In this document: piece by piece, positions 28,117 to 36,848 of the stretch
Layout: each line of letters begins with the position of its first letter
How positions within the stretch are numbered: the first letter of the stretch is position 1
From: CAYWMD01 sp964458575
GTDB taxonomy: Bacteria > Verrucomicrobiota > Verrucomicrobiia > Limisphaerales > JADLHS01
DNA length: 64,000 bases
Assembly (NCBI GenBank): GCA_964458575.1
Contig: CAYWMD010000001.1
Coordinates: forward strand, 370,062 to 434,061
Direction of reading: 5' to 3'
Position numbers and translations under genes: made by a program
The notes under the pieces: model-generated
The model's database searches: none
Told to the model about the DNA's origin: nothing
Seen by the model: only the letters and a program-made list of their open reading frames with translations

Positions 28117-31100
28117 ATGAGAATTGAAGTTCGGGCTTGGTTGGCCCTTTCGGCGCTTGCCGCCGCAACCGTGGTCCACGCCGCCGACGTGGATAGTTTT
28201 CTGATCACGAAAGGCCAGGAGTTCCGCCAGACCAATGCCGCCGCACCGGTGCAGCTTCCCGGTGAGAAACCCTTTCAGGCTTACAGTTCCGTCACGCCCA
28301 GCGGGCCCAACACAGTGCTCGGTGCAACACTGCGCCTGCCGAACACCTCGTCGCTGACGCTCACGAACAGCGGCGATGGCGTGTTCGAGGTGAACCCTGC
28401 GTTTACCAACAAAGCCCAATTGGATCTGGCGCTCGGGATGGGCATTTACAACTTCACCATCCAGACCTTGAACGACGGCACCAATCGTCCCGCGCTGATG
28501 TTGCCCTTCGACAGTTATCCCCCCACACCGCACATCGCCAACTGGCCGGACGCGCAGGACATTGAGCCGGGCTTTCCCCTCACCGTGCTGTGGGATCCGT
28601 TCACCAACGGCACTGCCAATGATTTTATTGTGTTCAGCATCGCCGACACGAACGACCAGGCGGTCGCCACCACGCCGGGCCTGCTGGAAAACGGCGCGCT
28701 CAACGGCACCAACCTGTCCGCCATCCTCGCCGCCGGGGTGTTGAACTCCAATCAAACCTACAACGCGCGGCTGCTCTTTGTAAAACGCGCCGCCATCAAC
28801 AGCACCAACATCCCCGGTGCGACCGGCATTTCCGGCTACTACAAACAGACCCGCTTTCCGCTGAAAACGTTGCCCGCGCCGCCCGCGGCTGGACGCGTGC
28901 AATTCAGCATGAGAAACTTCTCTTCACCGGAAGACGCCGGTCCGGCGGTTGTCACGGTCACGCGCAGCGGCAGCCAGGGAACCGTCAGCGTCAATTTCTC
29001 GGCGACGGACGGCACCGCCAAAACGGGACTGGATTACACCGGATTTTCCACGGCGCTGGTTTTCGCCAACGGCGTCACCACCACGAACATTCCGATTACG
29101 TTGCTGGATGATTTTCTGCTCGAAGGCAATGAAACGGTGAACCTCACGCTCACCTCGCCCACCGGCGGCGCGCAACTCGGCAGCCGCAGCAACGCGGTGC
29201 TCACCATTGCGGACAATGAAAAGTCAGGGGCGGGCATTCTGCAATTCTTCCCGACCACCGCCACCGGTCTGGAGTCAACGCCGACCGTCAATGTCACCAT
29301 CCAGCGCATCGGCGGCACGGCGGGCACCGTGACGGCGAATTTTCACACGGTCAGCGGCTCGGCCGCCAGCGATCTGGATTTTGCCGCCACCAACGGCACC
29401 GTGACGTTTGGTCCGGGCATTTTCAGCCGGACGATTCCTCTCCGCGTCGTCAACGATACCCTGGATGAAACCAACGAGACCTTCTCGGTGATGTTGGACG
29501 CCTCGGGCGGCGGCGCCGCGCTGGGCTCCAACACCATTGCCACCGTGAACATCACGGACAACGACACGGGCGGGGTGCTCGCCTTCAGCAGCGCGGGCTT
29601 CACCACTAATGAATTCGGGCCGTTCGCCCTCATCGCCGTGACCCGTTCCGGCGGCGCCGCGAGCGATGTGACGGTGGACTACGCCACGGAGAACGTCACC
29701 GCGCTGGCCGGTTCGGATTACTACGCGACCAATGGCACGATCACCTTTGGCTCCAACGAAACGCGCCAGACCTTCGCCGTCGCGCTCATCAACGACTACC
29801 TCGTCGAAAGCAACAAGACCCTGCTGCTGCACCTGAGCCACCCGACCGGCGGCGCGCGCCTGGGCACGATCACCAACGCGACGCTGACCATTTTGGATGA
29901 CGAGTCCACTTTGTCGTTTACCAACGCCAGCTACACCATCAGCGAGGCCGGCCCGGTGCTCAACATCAACGTCGTCCGGACCGGTGCGCGCATTTCACCC
30001 GTCACCGTGGACTTTGCCACGGCCAACGGCACGGCCATTTCCACCAACGACTATCGCGGCACCAATGGCACACTGGCCTTCCCGCCCAACATCGGGTTCC
30101 GAACGCTCTCGATTCCCATCGCCAATGACACCCTCGTGGAGAGCAACGAAACGTTCACCCTCACGCTCTCCAACCCGCAGGGCGGCGCGCGCTTGGGCGC
30201 GTTGACCAATACCACCGCGACCATCACCAACAATGACTTCGGCGGCGCGTTGACGTTCAGTCTCGCCAATTACCCCGTAGCCGAGGCGGGCCGGACGACT
30301 ACCGTGACCATCAACCGTTCCGGCGGCATGGCCAGCGGAGTTTCCGTGGATTTCACCACCGGTAACGGCAGCGCGACAACGGGGCTGGATTACTCCAACG
30401 CCACCCGCACCGTCACTTTCAACGCCAACGAGCTTTCCAAGACCATCCTCGTGCCGGTCTACAACGACACGCTCGACGAGACGAATGAAACCGTGCTGCT
30501 CTCCCTGACCAATCCGCAAGGCGGCGGCAGTCTGGGCGTCCGGTCCAACGCCACCATCACCATCACCGACAACGACACCGGCGGAGTGGTCGCCTTCAGC
30601 AGCACGGCGTTCGGCACGAACGAGAACTCGGGCTTCGCTCTGGTCACCGTCGCGCGCAGCGGCGGCATGGCCAGCGGCGTCTCGGTGAATTTCACGACCC
30701 AGAACGGCGTGGCGCTGGCCGGACCGGATTACACCGCCACCAATGGCACGCTGTTCTTTGGCTCCAACGAACTCCGCAAAACCTTCACCGTGTTGATCAG
30801 CGACGACGTGCTCGCGGAAGGCAACGAAACGCTGGGCCTGAGTTTGAGCCAAGTCACCGGCGGCGCGACCCTGGGCGCGATCAGCAACGCCACCCTGACC
30901 ATCCGCGACGATGAATCGAGCGTGGCATTCACCAACGCCTCTTACACCGTGACCGAAGCCGGCCCGAGTGTTTCGATCAACATCGTTCGCTCCGGTGCGC
31001 TCATCACGCCGGTCGGCGTGAGTTACAGCACCGTGAACGGCTCGGCCGTCTCCACCAATGACTATCGCGGCACCAACAGTGGCGTGGTCGTTTTCCCGCC

Positions 31101-32670
31101 CAACGTTGGTTTCCGTACCATCACCATCCCCATCTTCAACGACACCATCGTCGAAGGGAGTGAAGCCTTCAGCGTATTCCTCCACAGTCCCACCGGCGGC
31201 GTCCAACTGGGCACGCTCACGAACACCACCGTCACCGTCAATGACAACGACCTGGGCGGGGTAGTGCGGCTCTCCGCAACCAACTACAACGCGCTTGAGT
31301 CCTCCGCCACGACCTCCATCATGTTGATGCGCTCGGGTGGCATGGCCGGCGGCGTCTCGGTGGATTTACAGACCAGCGACATGACGGCGTTTGGGGGACT
31401 GGACTATTCGAATGGCACGCGCACAGTGACGTTCAACGCCAACGAACTCAGCAAGACGGTGGTCATTCCCATTAACAATGACTGCGAGGCCGAAGCCACG
31501 GAAAGAGTGCTCCTGACCCTGGCCAATGCCTCCGGTGGCGCCAGCATTGGTTCACCGTCGCAAGCGGTGCTCACCATCCAGGATAATGACAACGGCGGCG
31601 CCATCGCCTTCAGCACCGCCAGCTTCTCCGTAAGTGAAGCGGTCGGCGCCACCAATGGTTACGCCGTCATCACCGTCTCGCGCCCGGGCGGCACGGCGTG
31701 CGGCGTCACGGTGGACATCGCCACCAGCGATGGCACTGCGCAAGACGTGCTGGATTACGAGGCCCATTCGGAGTCGTTGATCTTTGACGCCAACCAAACC
31801 AGCAAACAATTGCTGATCCGCATCTATGACGACGCGGATGCGGAAGGAGACGAAACCGTCTTCCTGACGCTGCGCGACGCCACGGGCGGAGCGCGTCTCG
31901 GCACCATCACCAATGCGACGCTGACCATCCGGGATGACGAAGTCAAAGTGCAGGGCTTTTACAAAGTGACCGGGTCAATTTCAGTGTCAGGCTGCACGTT
32001 TGACACCGAAGGAAATGGAAGTCTTTCGTTCTCCGGCGACGTGCAATTAAACCAGGACGGGAACAGCTTCGACGGTGACGGACTGTTGATTGCCACGACG
32101 ACGGACGGCTCCGCGCGGGTGAATTTCTTCAATTGCACGGTCAATGCTGCCAAACAAATCAAGGGCTCCTTCGAAGTGCTAACCAGTTCCGGACAATCCT
32201 ACAGCGGCACCAATTTTACCGGATCGGTGAGCGGCAACACATTGCAGATGAACCTGGTGGGCGACGCCGATTTTGACACTTGCCACCTCACCGGAAATAT
32301 GTCCGGGAAGATTTATGCGCCCGCCACAACCGGCTTTGCTCCCACGAACATGAACAACGTGTCCATCATTGCCAACATCTCCTCCGGCTCTGGCGAACTC
32401 GCAACCAATGGATCGTTTGAGTTCCTCGCTTCGGAGTTCAACACGTTCGATATGTTGTATATCAGCGGAGACGCCAGTGACGCCAGCGGTTCCTATGTCT
32501 ATGAAAAGACCGGTCCCAACACCGGAGTGCTGCTATTGGCGGAAGAGTTTTTCTTCTTTTTCAACGAACGGGTCAACTTAACCTTCACTTCCGCCGATAG
32601 CGGCACCTACACCGCCACAGTCATAGGCGCGTTCGGCACGCAGGCCGGCACGTTCAACGTTTTGCCTTAG
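28117..32670 (+). CDS. Second giant secreted Calx-beta repeat protein (1517 aa), paralogue of the preceding gene
   Basis: Start at the ATG at 28117 before a signal peptide (MRIEVRAWLALSALAAATVV). The N-terminal ~250 residues are clearly paralogous to the previous protein. Nine Calx-beta domains follow (about 258-1275). The last ~240 residues (from VQGFYKVTGSISVSGCTF) form a different C-terminal beta-rich domain with paired Cys and an unusual EEFFFFFNER run; I do not recognise it. The 281 bases between the two giants hold only a small 7-bp hairpin (27856-27872) and presumably a promoter. Likely role: surface or extracellular structural protein with calcium-binding domains. It ends 14 bases from the convergent aspS. 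Confidence 0.9.
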   Translation: MRIEVRAWLALSALAAATVVHAADVDSFLITKGQEFRQTNAAAPVQLPGEKPFQAYSSVTPSGPNTVLGATLRLPNTSSLTLTNSGDGVFEVNPAFTNKAQLDLALGMGIYNFTIQTLNDGTNRPALMLPFDSYPPTPHIANWPDAQDIEPGFPLTVLWDPFTNGTANDFIVFSIADTNDQAVATTPGLLENGALNGTNLSAILAAGVLNSNQTYNARLLFVKRAAINSTNIPGATGISGYYKQTRFPLKTLPAPPAAGRVQFSMRNFSSPEDAGPAVVTVTRSGSQGTVSVNFSATDGTAKTGLDYTGFSTALVFANGVTTTNIPITLLDDFLLEGNETVNLTLTSPTGGAQLGSRSNAVLTIADNEKSGAGILQFFPTTATGLESTPTVNVTIQRIGGTAGTVTANFHTVSGSAASDLDFAATNGTVTFGPGIFSRTIPLRVVNDTLDETNETFSVMLDASGGGAALGSNTIATVNITDNDTGGVLAFSSAGFTTNEFGPFALIAVTRSGGAASDVTVDYATENVTALAGSDYYATNGTITFGSNETRQTFAVALINDYLVESNKTLLLHLSHPTGGARLGTITNATLTILDDESTLSFTNASYTISEAGPVLNINVVRTGARISPVTVDFATANGTAISTNDYRGTNGTLAFPPNIGFRTLSIPIANDTLVESNETFTLTLSNPQGGARLGALTNTTATITNNDFGGALTFSLANYPVAEAGRTTTVTINRSGGMASGVSVDFTTGNGSATTGLDYSNATRTVTFNANELSKTILVPVYNDTLDETNETVLLSLTNPQGGGSLGVRSNATITITDNDTGGVVAFSSTAFGTNENSGFALVTVARSGGMASGVSVNFTTQNGVALAGPDYTATNGTLFFGSNELRKTFTVLISDDVLAEGNETLGLSLSQVTGGATLGAISNATLTIRDDESSVAFTNASYTVTEAGPSVSINIVRSGALITPVGVSYSTVNGSAVSTNDYRGTNSGVVVFPPNVGFRTITIPIFNDTIVEGSEAFSVFLHSPTGGVQLGTLTNTTVTVNDNDLGGVVRLSATNYNALESSATTSIMLMRSGGMAGGVSVDLQTSDMTAFGGLDYSNGTRTVTFNANELSKTVVIPINNDCEAEATERVLLTLANASGGASIGSPSQAVLTIQDNDNGGAIAFSTASFSVSEAVGATNGYAVITVSRPGGTACGVTVDIATSDGTAQDVLDYEAHSESLIFDANQTSKQLLIRIYDDADAEGDETVFLTLRDATGGARLGTITNATLTIRDDEVKVQGFYKVTGSISVSGCTFDTEGNGSLSFSGDVQLNQDGNSFDGDGLLIATTTDGSARVNFFNCTVNAAKQIKGSFEVLTSSGQSYSGTNFTGSVSGNTLQMNLVGDADFDTCHLTGNMSGKIYAPATTGFAPTNMNNVSIIANISSGSGELATNGSFEFLASEFNTFDMLYISGDASDASGSYVYEKTGPNTGVLLLAEEFFFFFNERVNLTFTSADSGTYTATVIGAFGTQAGTFNVLP
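29569..31593 (+). repeat. Higher-order repeat inside the second Calx-beta gene (1011 and 1014 bp)
   Basis: Two tandem three-domain units begin at 29569 and 30580, and the next related domain starts at 31594. The first period is exactly 1011 bp, the same as in the neighbouring paralogue, and the domain types cycle in the same A-B-C order. Confidence 0.82.
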
Positions 32671-32684
32671 CGATTGCTGCCAGC

Positions 32685-34484
32685 TCAGTCCTTCTTCGGC
32701 AACTTCAGTTCGAGATAGAGTTCGCGGAGTTGCTTGGGCTCGGCTTTGCCGGGCGCCTCGGTCATCAGGTCAACACCCTTGGCCGTCTTCGGAAACGCGA
32801 TCACGTCGCGGATGCTGGGCGTGTTGCACAGAATCGCATTGAGCCGGTCAAAGCCAAGCGCGATGCCTCCATGCGGTGGCGCGCCGTACTTGAAAGCCTC
32901 GAGCATGTAGCCAAACCGCGCTTTGACGATTTCGGGAGGAATTTGCAGCACCTCTTCGAACACCGTCTTTTGCACGTCGGGCTGGTGAATACGAATGGAC
33001 CCGCCGCCCAGTTCGACGCCGTTCACGACGATGTCGTAGTGCTGACCACGGACCTTCTTTGGGTCGGTCTTGAGAAACGGAATGTCCTCGACCACCGGCG
33101 CCGTGAAGGGGTGATGGCTCGAATACCAGCGGTTTTGTTCCTTGTCGAAACTCATCAACGGAAAATCCACAACCCAGAGAAATTCAAAGCGGTCGGCGGG
33201 AATCGTCAGCTTCCCCTGCCCTTTCAAGATCTCGGCGCAGTAAAGCCGGATCTTGCCCAGGATTTCGCACGCGTTGAGCCATTGGTCGGCGGCGAACAAG
33301 ATCAAATCACCTTCCTCGATCCTCAGCTTCGCGGTGAGCGCGGCCTTCTCAGCCTCATTGAAAAACTTCACGATGGGCGATTTCCATTCCCCGCCCTCGA
33401 CCTTGATGAATGCCAGGCCTTTGGCACCAAAGCTCTTCGCGTATTCAGTCATCGTTTCGATCTGACCCTGGGTCGCGCCAGCCATGCCTTTGGCATTGAG
33501 CGCCTTCACCACGCCGCCGTTGGCCACCGCGCCGCTGAACACCTTGAACGTGCTGGCGCGGAATTCCTCGGTGAAATCCACGAGTTCCAGGTCGAAGCGC
33601 GTGTCCGGCTTGTCAATGCCCCAGCGATTGATGGCTTCCTCGAATTTAATCCGCTTGAACGGCACGGCAATGTCCATGCCCAGCGCCACCTTCCAGATGC
33701 GCTTCAACAGCCCTTCGATGATGTTGTAGATGTCCTCGCGCTCGATGAAGCTCATCTCCACGTCAATCTGCGTGAACTCAAGCTGCCGGTCGGCCCGCTG
33801 GTCCTCGTCCCGGAAACAACGCGCGATCTGGTAATAACGCTCAACGCCGCCGACCATGAGGATTTGTTTGAACTGCTGCGGCGATTGCGGCAGCGCGTAA
33901 AAGGTTCCAGGGTCGCGGCGGTTGGGCACGAGAAATTCCCGCGCCCCCTCGGGTGTGGACTTGAAGAGAATCGGCGTCTCGACTTCCAGAAAACCCTGTT
34001 CGTCAAAATACACGCGCGTCGCCGTGGCAACCTTCGAACGCAGACGGAGGTTGCGGGCCATCTCCGGCCGGCGGAGGTCGAGAAAGCGGTATTGCAGCCG
34101 CAACTCCTCGTTGACCTTGCTCGCAATTTCCGGGTCATCCACGGGGAACGGCAGGACCTCCGCGTCGTTGAGTACGATGAGTTCCTTCACCAGAACTTCG
34201 ACCTGCCCGGTGGCGATCTTGGGATTGTCCGTGCCGGCCGGACGTTGCCGGACCTTGCCGATGACCTGGATCACCGACTCGCTGCGGAGCCGGCTCGCAC
34301 GGTCAAAAATGTCCTTTGCCAGGTCCGACGGATCAAAAACCGTTTGTGTGCGTCCCTCGCGATCGCGGAGGTCAATAAACAGGACGCCCCCGAGATCGCG
34401 GCGCGAGTGTACCCAGCCGGCGAGCGTGACCGTCTGCCCGGCGTGTTCCGGCCGGAGTTCGTTGCAGTGATGCGTGCGTTTCAT
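32685..34484 (-). CDS. aspS: Aspartyl-tRNA synthetase
   Basis: 599 residues from the ATG at 34484 (the open frame continues upstream through a repeat element). It charges tRNA-Asp (or Asp/Asn tRNAs in the non-discriminating form). The N-terminal OB-fold anticodon-binding domain (TVTLAGWVHSRRDLGGVLFIDLRDREG) is followed by the class II catalytic core: motif 2 with FRDEDQRADRQLEFTQIDVEM and motif 3 with GIALGFDRLNAILC, and between them the GAD-type insertion of bacterial enzymes (about 290-410). The ending FPKTAKGVDLMTEAP...LRELYLELKLP is typical. I cannot say whether it is discriminating. A palindromic element ends nine bases before the start codon. Confidence 0.97.
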   Translation of the reverse strand: MKRTHHCNELRPEHAGQTVTLAGWVHSRRDLGGVLFIDLRDREGRTQTVFDPSDLAKDIFDRASRLRSESVIQVIGKVRQRPAGTDNPKIATGQVEVLVKELIVLNDAEVLPFPVDDPEIASKVNEELRLQYRFLDLRRPEMARNLRLRSKVATATRVYFDEQGFLEVETPILFKSTPEGAREFLVPNRRDPGTFYALPQSPQQFKQILMVGGVERYYQIARCFRDEDQRADRQLEFTQIDVEMSFIEREDIYNIIEGLLKRIWKVALGMDIAVPFKRIKFEEAINRWGIDKPDTRFDLELVDFTEEFRASTFKVFSGAVANGGVVKALNAKGMAGATQGQIETMTEYAKSFGAKGLAFIKVEGGEWKSPIVKFFNEAEKAALTAKLRIEEGDLILFAADQWLNACEILGKIRLYCAEILKGQGKLTIPADRFEFLWVVDFPLMSFDKEQNRWYSSHHPFTAPVVEDIPFLKTDPKKVRGQHYDIVVNGVELGGGSIRIHQPDVQKTVFEEVLQIPPEIVKARFGYMLEAFKYGAPPHGGIALGFDRLNAILCNTPSIRDVIAFPKTAKGVDLMTEAPGKAEPKQLRELYLELKLPKKD

Positions 34485-34493
34485 TAAATCGTA

Positions 34494-34565
34494 TTTGGAG
34501 TCAAGGCTTCGGCCTGTGGTCCAGTCAGTTCCCGTGGCGGTGCAAGCTGCAGCTCGAACTCCAAC
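34494..34565. repeat. Palindromic element, type 1, copy upstream of aspS
   Basis: The right arm (34543-34565) ends ...CTCGAACTCCAAC and matches the arms of the elements at 49954 and 58165. The left arm (34494-34516) starts TTTGGAGTC and is a more diverged inverted copy. Total 72 bp with a 26-base loop. It occupies the expected 5' leader of aspS. Confidence 0.65.
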
Positions 34566-34665
34566 GGAACGCGGATGTTGGCGATGAAACGCCCGGATTT
34601 CAAAGAGATTTTTTGGCAAAGGCGTCGGGGAAACGCAACTGCGCGCCACCGTGGCTGGGAGAACA

Positions 34666-34734
34666 CGCGGCTGGGAAGCCGCGCTAACCGGCAGGCAGGA
34701 TGCCCGCCGGCACCGTGGCGGCATCCGTGCCGCC
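34666..34734. repeat. Cluster of three GC-rich hairpins
   Basis: CGCGGC/GCCGCG (34666-34683), CCGGC...GCCGG (34688-34710) and GGCGGCA/TGCCGCC with a four-base loop (34717-34734). The last lies 60 bases past the stop of the leftward PAP2 gene and may terminate that operon, although no U-run follows. Confidence 0.5.
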
Positions 34735-34793
34735 CGTTGATGCGGGGGATGTAAAGTCACTCCCACGGCAGGGCCCGGCCGCGACAGCCGCAA

Positions 34794-35540
34794 TTACTTC
34801 GTGGCCGCCGCCGCTTCGCGAGCCGCTTTCAGCTCGGCTTTGGCCGCGGCCAGATCGTGTTGGAACTCGAGACTCTTATCGAGTTCGCGGACGATAGCCT
34901 GGGCGAGCGTGCGCCCGGCGTAAATATCCGTGGGAAAATGTTTACCAATCATCACTCGATCCCAGCCAATTTGCCGGCCGATTCCCAGGATCACATCTCG
35001 TTGGTCAGGAAACAACTTGGCCAACACCAGCGCCTGGACCGTCCCCACCGTCGAGTGGCCGCTGGGGTAACTGAAGCTGTTCTCGGCTTTGCCATACTTC
35101 AAACCAGCATCCACCTGGCAAGGCCGCGCGCGCTTCCAGTATTCCTTCGCCGTGTGCACCGGCTCTTTGATGCTGGCCTTGACCCGGTCAAACAACGCCT
35201 CTGTCTTGGGCAAGTTACCCGGTTGAAAGAACGGACCGATGACCGGCGTGAACTTGAAAATCGTGAGCGCGGCGTTTGTTTCCGCCCGCATTTTTTCCTC
35301 GGGCGCTGCGGCATGGAAGACCCGTTGCGCCGAAGCCAGGTCCGCCGCCTGTTCGGCGGACTCCGCCACCGGCGGCGGTGGCAACAGCACCAGACCGTCA
35401 ACCTGTTTGGCCGCCAGATAGGAATCGGCGGCGGTCAGGCGGACGGCAACGGCAAGGAGCGCCAGCCAGCCGGCAATCACACACCGCAGGCGCGGCGAAA
35501 AGGCAACGAACGGATAACAGGCTCGTAGAGTCATGGTCAT
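34794..35540 (-). CDS. Secreted PAP2-type acid phosphatase
   Basis: 248 residues from the ATG at 35540, which overlaps the prepilin peptidase stop (ATGA). A signal peptide or N-terminal anchor (about residues 16-38) precedes the three phosphatase motifs: KEYWKRARP, YPSGHSTVG and GWDRVMIGKHFPTD, the K(x6)RP, PSGH and (S)R(x5)H(x3)D blocks of the vanadate-sensitive phosphatase superfamily; the usual Ser of the last block is Asp here. The soluble layout, without six membrane helices, matches the class A non-specific acid phosphatases (PhoN type). The C-terminus is an Ala/Lys-rich helix. Periplasmic phosphate release is the likely role. Co-transcribed with, and translationally coupled to, the peptidase gene. 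Confidence 0.88.
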   Translation of the reverse strand: MTMTLRACYPFVAFSPRLRCVIAGWLALLAVAVRLTAADSYLAAKQVDGLVLLPPPPVAESAEQAADLASAQRVFHAAAPEEKMRAETNAALTIFKFTPVIGPFFQPGNLPKTEALFDRVKASIKEPVHTAKEYWKRARPCQVDAGLKYGKAENSFSYPSGHSTVGTVQALVLAKLFPDQRDVILGIGRQIGWDRVMIGKHFPTDIYAGRTLAQAIVRELDKSLEFQHDLAAAKAELKAAREAAAATK

Positions 35541-36667
35541 TGAGGAATCGGGTTTGGAAAGACGCGTTGCACGATTTGCCAACCGTAAAACATCCAGAGC
35601 ACCGCTGCCAGCGCGATGTAGGGACCGTACGGCAGACGCGAAGACCATTCGCGTTTGCGCAGAACGATCAGCGCCACCCCCACGCACGCGCCGATGATGG
35701 AGCTGACCATCAGCGAGAAAATGACGGATTGCCAGCCCAGGAACGCGCCGATGGCCGCCATGAATTTCACGTCGCCGAGGCCCATTGCTTCGCGCGGGAG
35801 CACCAGTTCCGAAGTCACCACTTCGAGATGCTGGCAGGTTTCGGCGTCCACTTTCTCATCGCCAATGTCCAGGCGCTTCGCCAGCAGCGCCAGCCGGACG
35901 CGCACGTCTTGGTAACCCCGATCAATCAACTCCGCCGTGCGCGCCTGCAGGACAACTGCGTCCGAGGCACGGTAAAAAATCTCCTCGTATGGAATCTCCC
36001 GGTCGGGCAGGTGCAGCGCGGTTTCGGAAAAAACGACCCGGGTGTCCGTCGGCAGTTCCAGTTTCTGGCGACCGAACATCAATTTGCCCACCCGCAAAAC
36101 GAGGTAAACGATGCCACCACCGACCGCGAGTCCCAGCACGCTTTGTTTCAAGCTCCCGGTCAACGTGGCTTCGCCGTGCATGACCGGCAGGAAAAATGAG
36201 GCGACCAGCCCCGCTCCCATGCCGCCGAACGTGATTTCATCCGGGATGATGAAGTGTTCAAAGTCAATGAACGTTGCCGCGATCAGGCCGGCGAGAAAGA
36301 CTGAATACACCACAGCGAGCAGGACCGAAACGTGACCGAAATTCAACCAGCACGCCAGAAACGCCACACCGGTCAGCAATTCCACGAGAAAATAGCGGAC
36401 GGAAATGGGCGCGCCGCAGTTCTTGCATTTGCCCCGCAACGCCAACCAGGTTGCCAGCGGGATGTTGAGAAACCACGGAATGGAGTATTTGCAATGCGGA
36501 CAATGCGACGGGGGCGAGACAATGCTCATGCCCAGGGGCATTCGGTGGATGCAAACGTTCAGGAAACTGCCGACGCAAGCGCCGAACACGAAGAAGACCA
36601 ACCCCCAGAACTCGAACGGCACGCGCCCCCAAAGTTCCGGGTCGAAGATGGCTCTGATTGCATCCAT
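35537..36667 (-). CDS. Prepilin peptidase (A24 family) with a central insertion
   Basis: 376 residues. It would cleave, and probably N-methylate, type IV pilin-like precursors at the inner membrane. The N-terminal cytoplasmic domain has GSFLNVCIHRMP and the zinc-type Cys pairs Cys56/Cys59 and Cys81/Cys84. The aspartyl protease residues are Asp135 (ATFIDFEHFIIPDEIT) and Asp299 (GLGDVKFMAAIGAFLGW). Between them lies a ~90-residue soluble insertion (about 200-290: LELPTDTRVVFSETALHLPDR...) not found in PilD of about 290 residues. Multiple transmembrane helices are evident. No pilin or secretion genes are adjacent. It overlaps the PAP2 gene by four bases. Confidence 0.92.
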   Translation of the reverse strand: MDAIRAIFDPELWGRVPFEFWGLVFFVFGACVGSFLNVCIHRMPLGMSIVSPPSHCPHCKYSIPWFLNIPLATWLALRGKCKNCGAPISVRYFLVELLTGVAFLACWLNFGHVSVLLAVVYSVFLAGLIAATFIDFEHFIIPDEITFGGMGAGLVASFFLPVMHGEATLTGSLKQSVLGLAVGGGIVYLVLRVGKLMFGRQKLELPTDTRVVFSETALHLPDREIPYEEIFYRASDAVVLQARTAELIDRGYQDVRVRLALLAKRLDIGDEKVDAETCQHLEVVTSELVLPREAMGLGDVKFMAAIGAFLGWQSVIFSLMVSSIIGACVGVALIVLRKREWSSRLPYGPYIALAAVLWMFYGWQIVQRVFPNPIPQ

Positions 36668-36676
36668 GCGTCCCAG

Positions 36677-36815
36677 CCCTTACCCCTGCCCTCTGCCATC
36701 CGATGGGAGAGGGAGAATTATCGCCAGTTGGCGGGCGTGTCGCACATCGGACGACGTTTGTGAGTCAAACACTGCTATCACCTCTCCCAGCGGGAGAGGG
36801 TCAGGGTGAGGGAGA
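36677..36815. repeat. Inverted pair of REP-like hairpin units
   Basis: Left unit: CCCTTACCCCTG followed by a hairpin CCCTCTGCC/GGGAGAGGG (36689-36713, one mismatch). Right unit: hairpin CCTCTCCC/GGGAGAGG (36781-36799) followed by TCAGGGTGAGGG. The two are inverted copies of one module, about 70 bases apart, like bacterial interspersed REP pairs. They fill the gap between aroE and the prepilin peptidase. Confidence 0.75.
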
Positions 36816-36848
36816 ACGCCGCGATGAAAATGGACGAGCATGAAAAGG

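Larger units (their letters stand above)
34485..34793. other. 309-bp intergenic region rich in palindromes between aspS and the PAP2 gene
   Basis: It contains a 72-bp palindromic element (34494-34565) and a cluster of GC-rich hairpins (34666-34734). No reading frame in it looks coding, and no T-box structure with a specifier and TGG antiterminator motif could be recognised. Confidence 0.6.

Noticed and set aside
28741..28750. Further copy of the GAACTCCAA arm in the second Calx-beta gene
   Set aside because: Only about nine bases match and there is no inverted partner nearby; chance similarity.
29995..31206. 403-codon minus-strand open frame opposite the second Calx-beta gene
   Set aside because: It repeats the composition of the shadow in the first gene and mirrors the repeat structure; no independent gene features.
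21836..32670. CRISPR-like or satellite array
   Set aside because: The periodicity is domain-level (about 330 and 1011 bp), in frame and diverged; there are no short identical repeats with spacers.
32730..34487. 585-codon plus-strand open frame over aspS
   Set aside because: Exact antisense of a well-conserved synthetase; no recognisable domain or start signal.
34485..34793. T-box leader of aspS
   Set aside because: No T-box core sequence or specifier loop; the palindromes fit repeat elements better.
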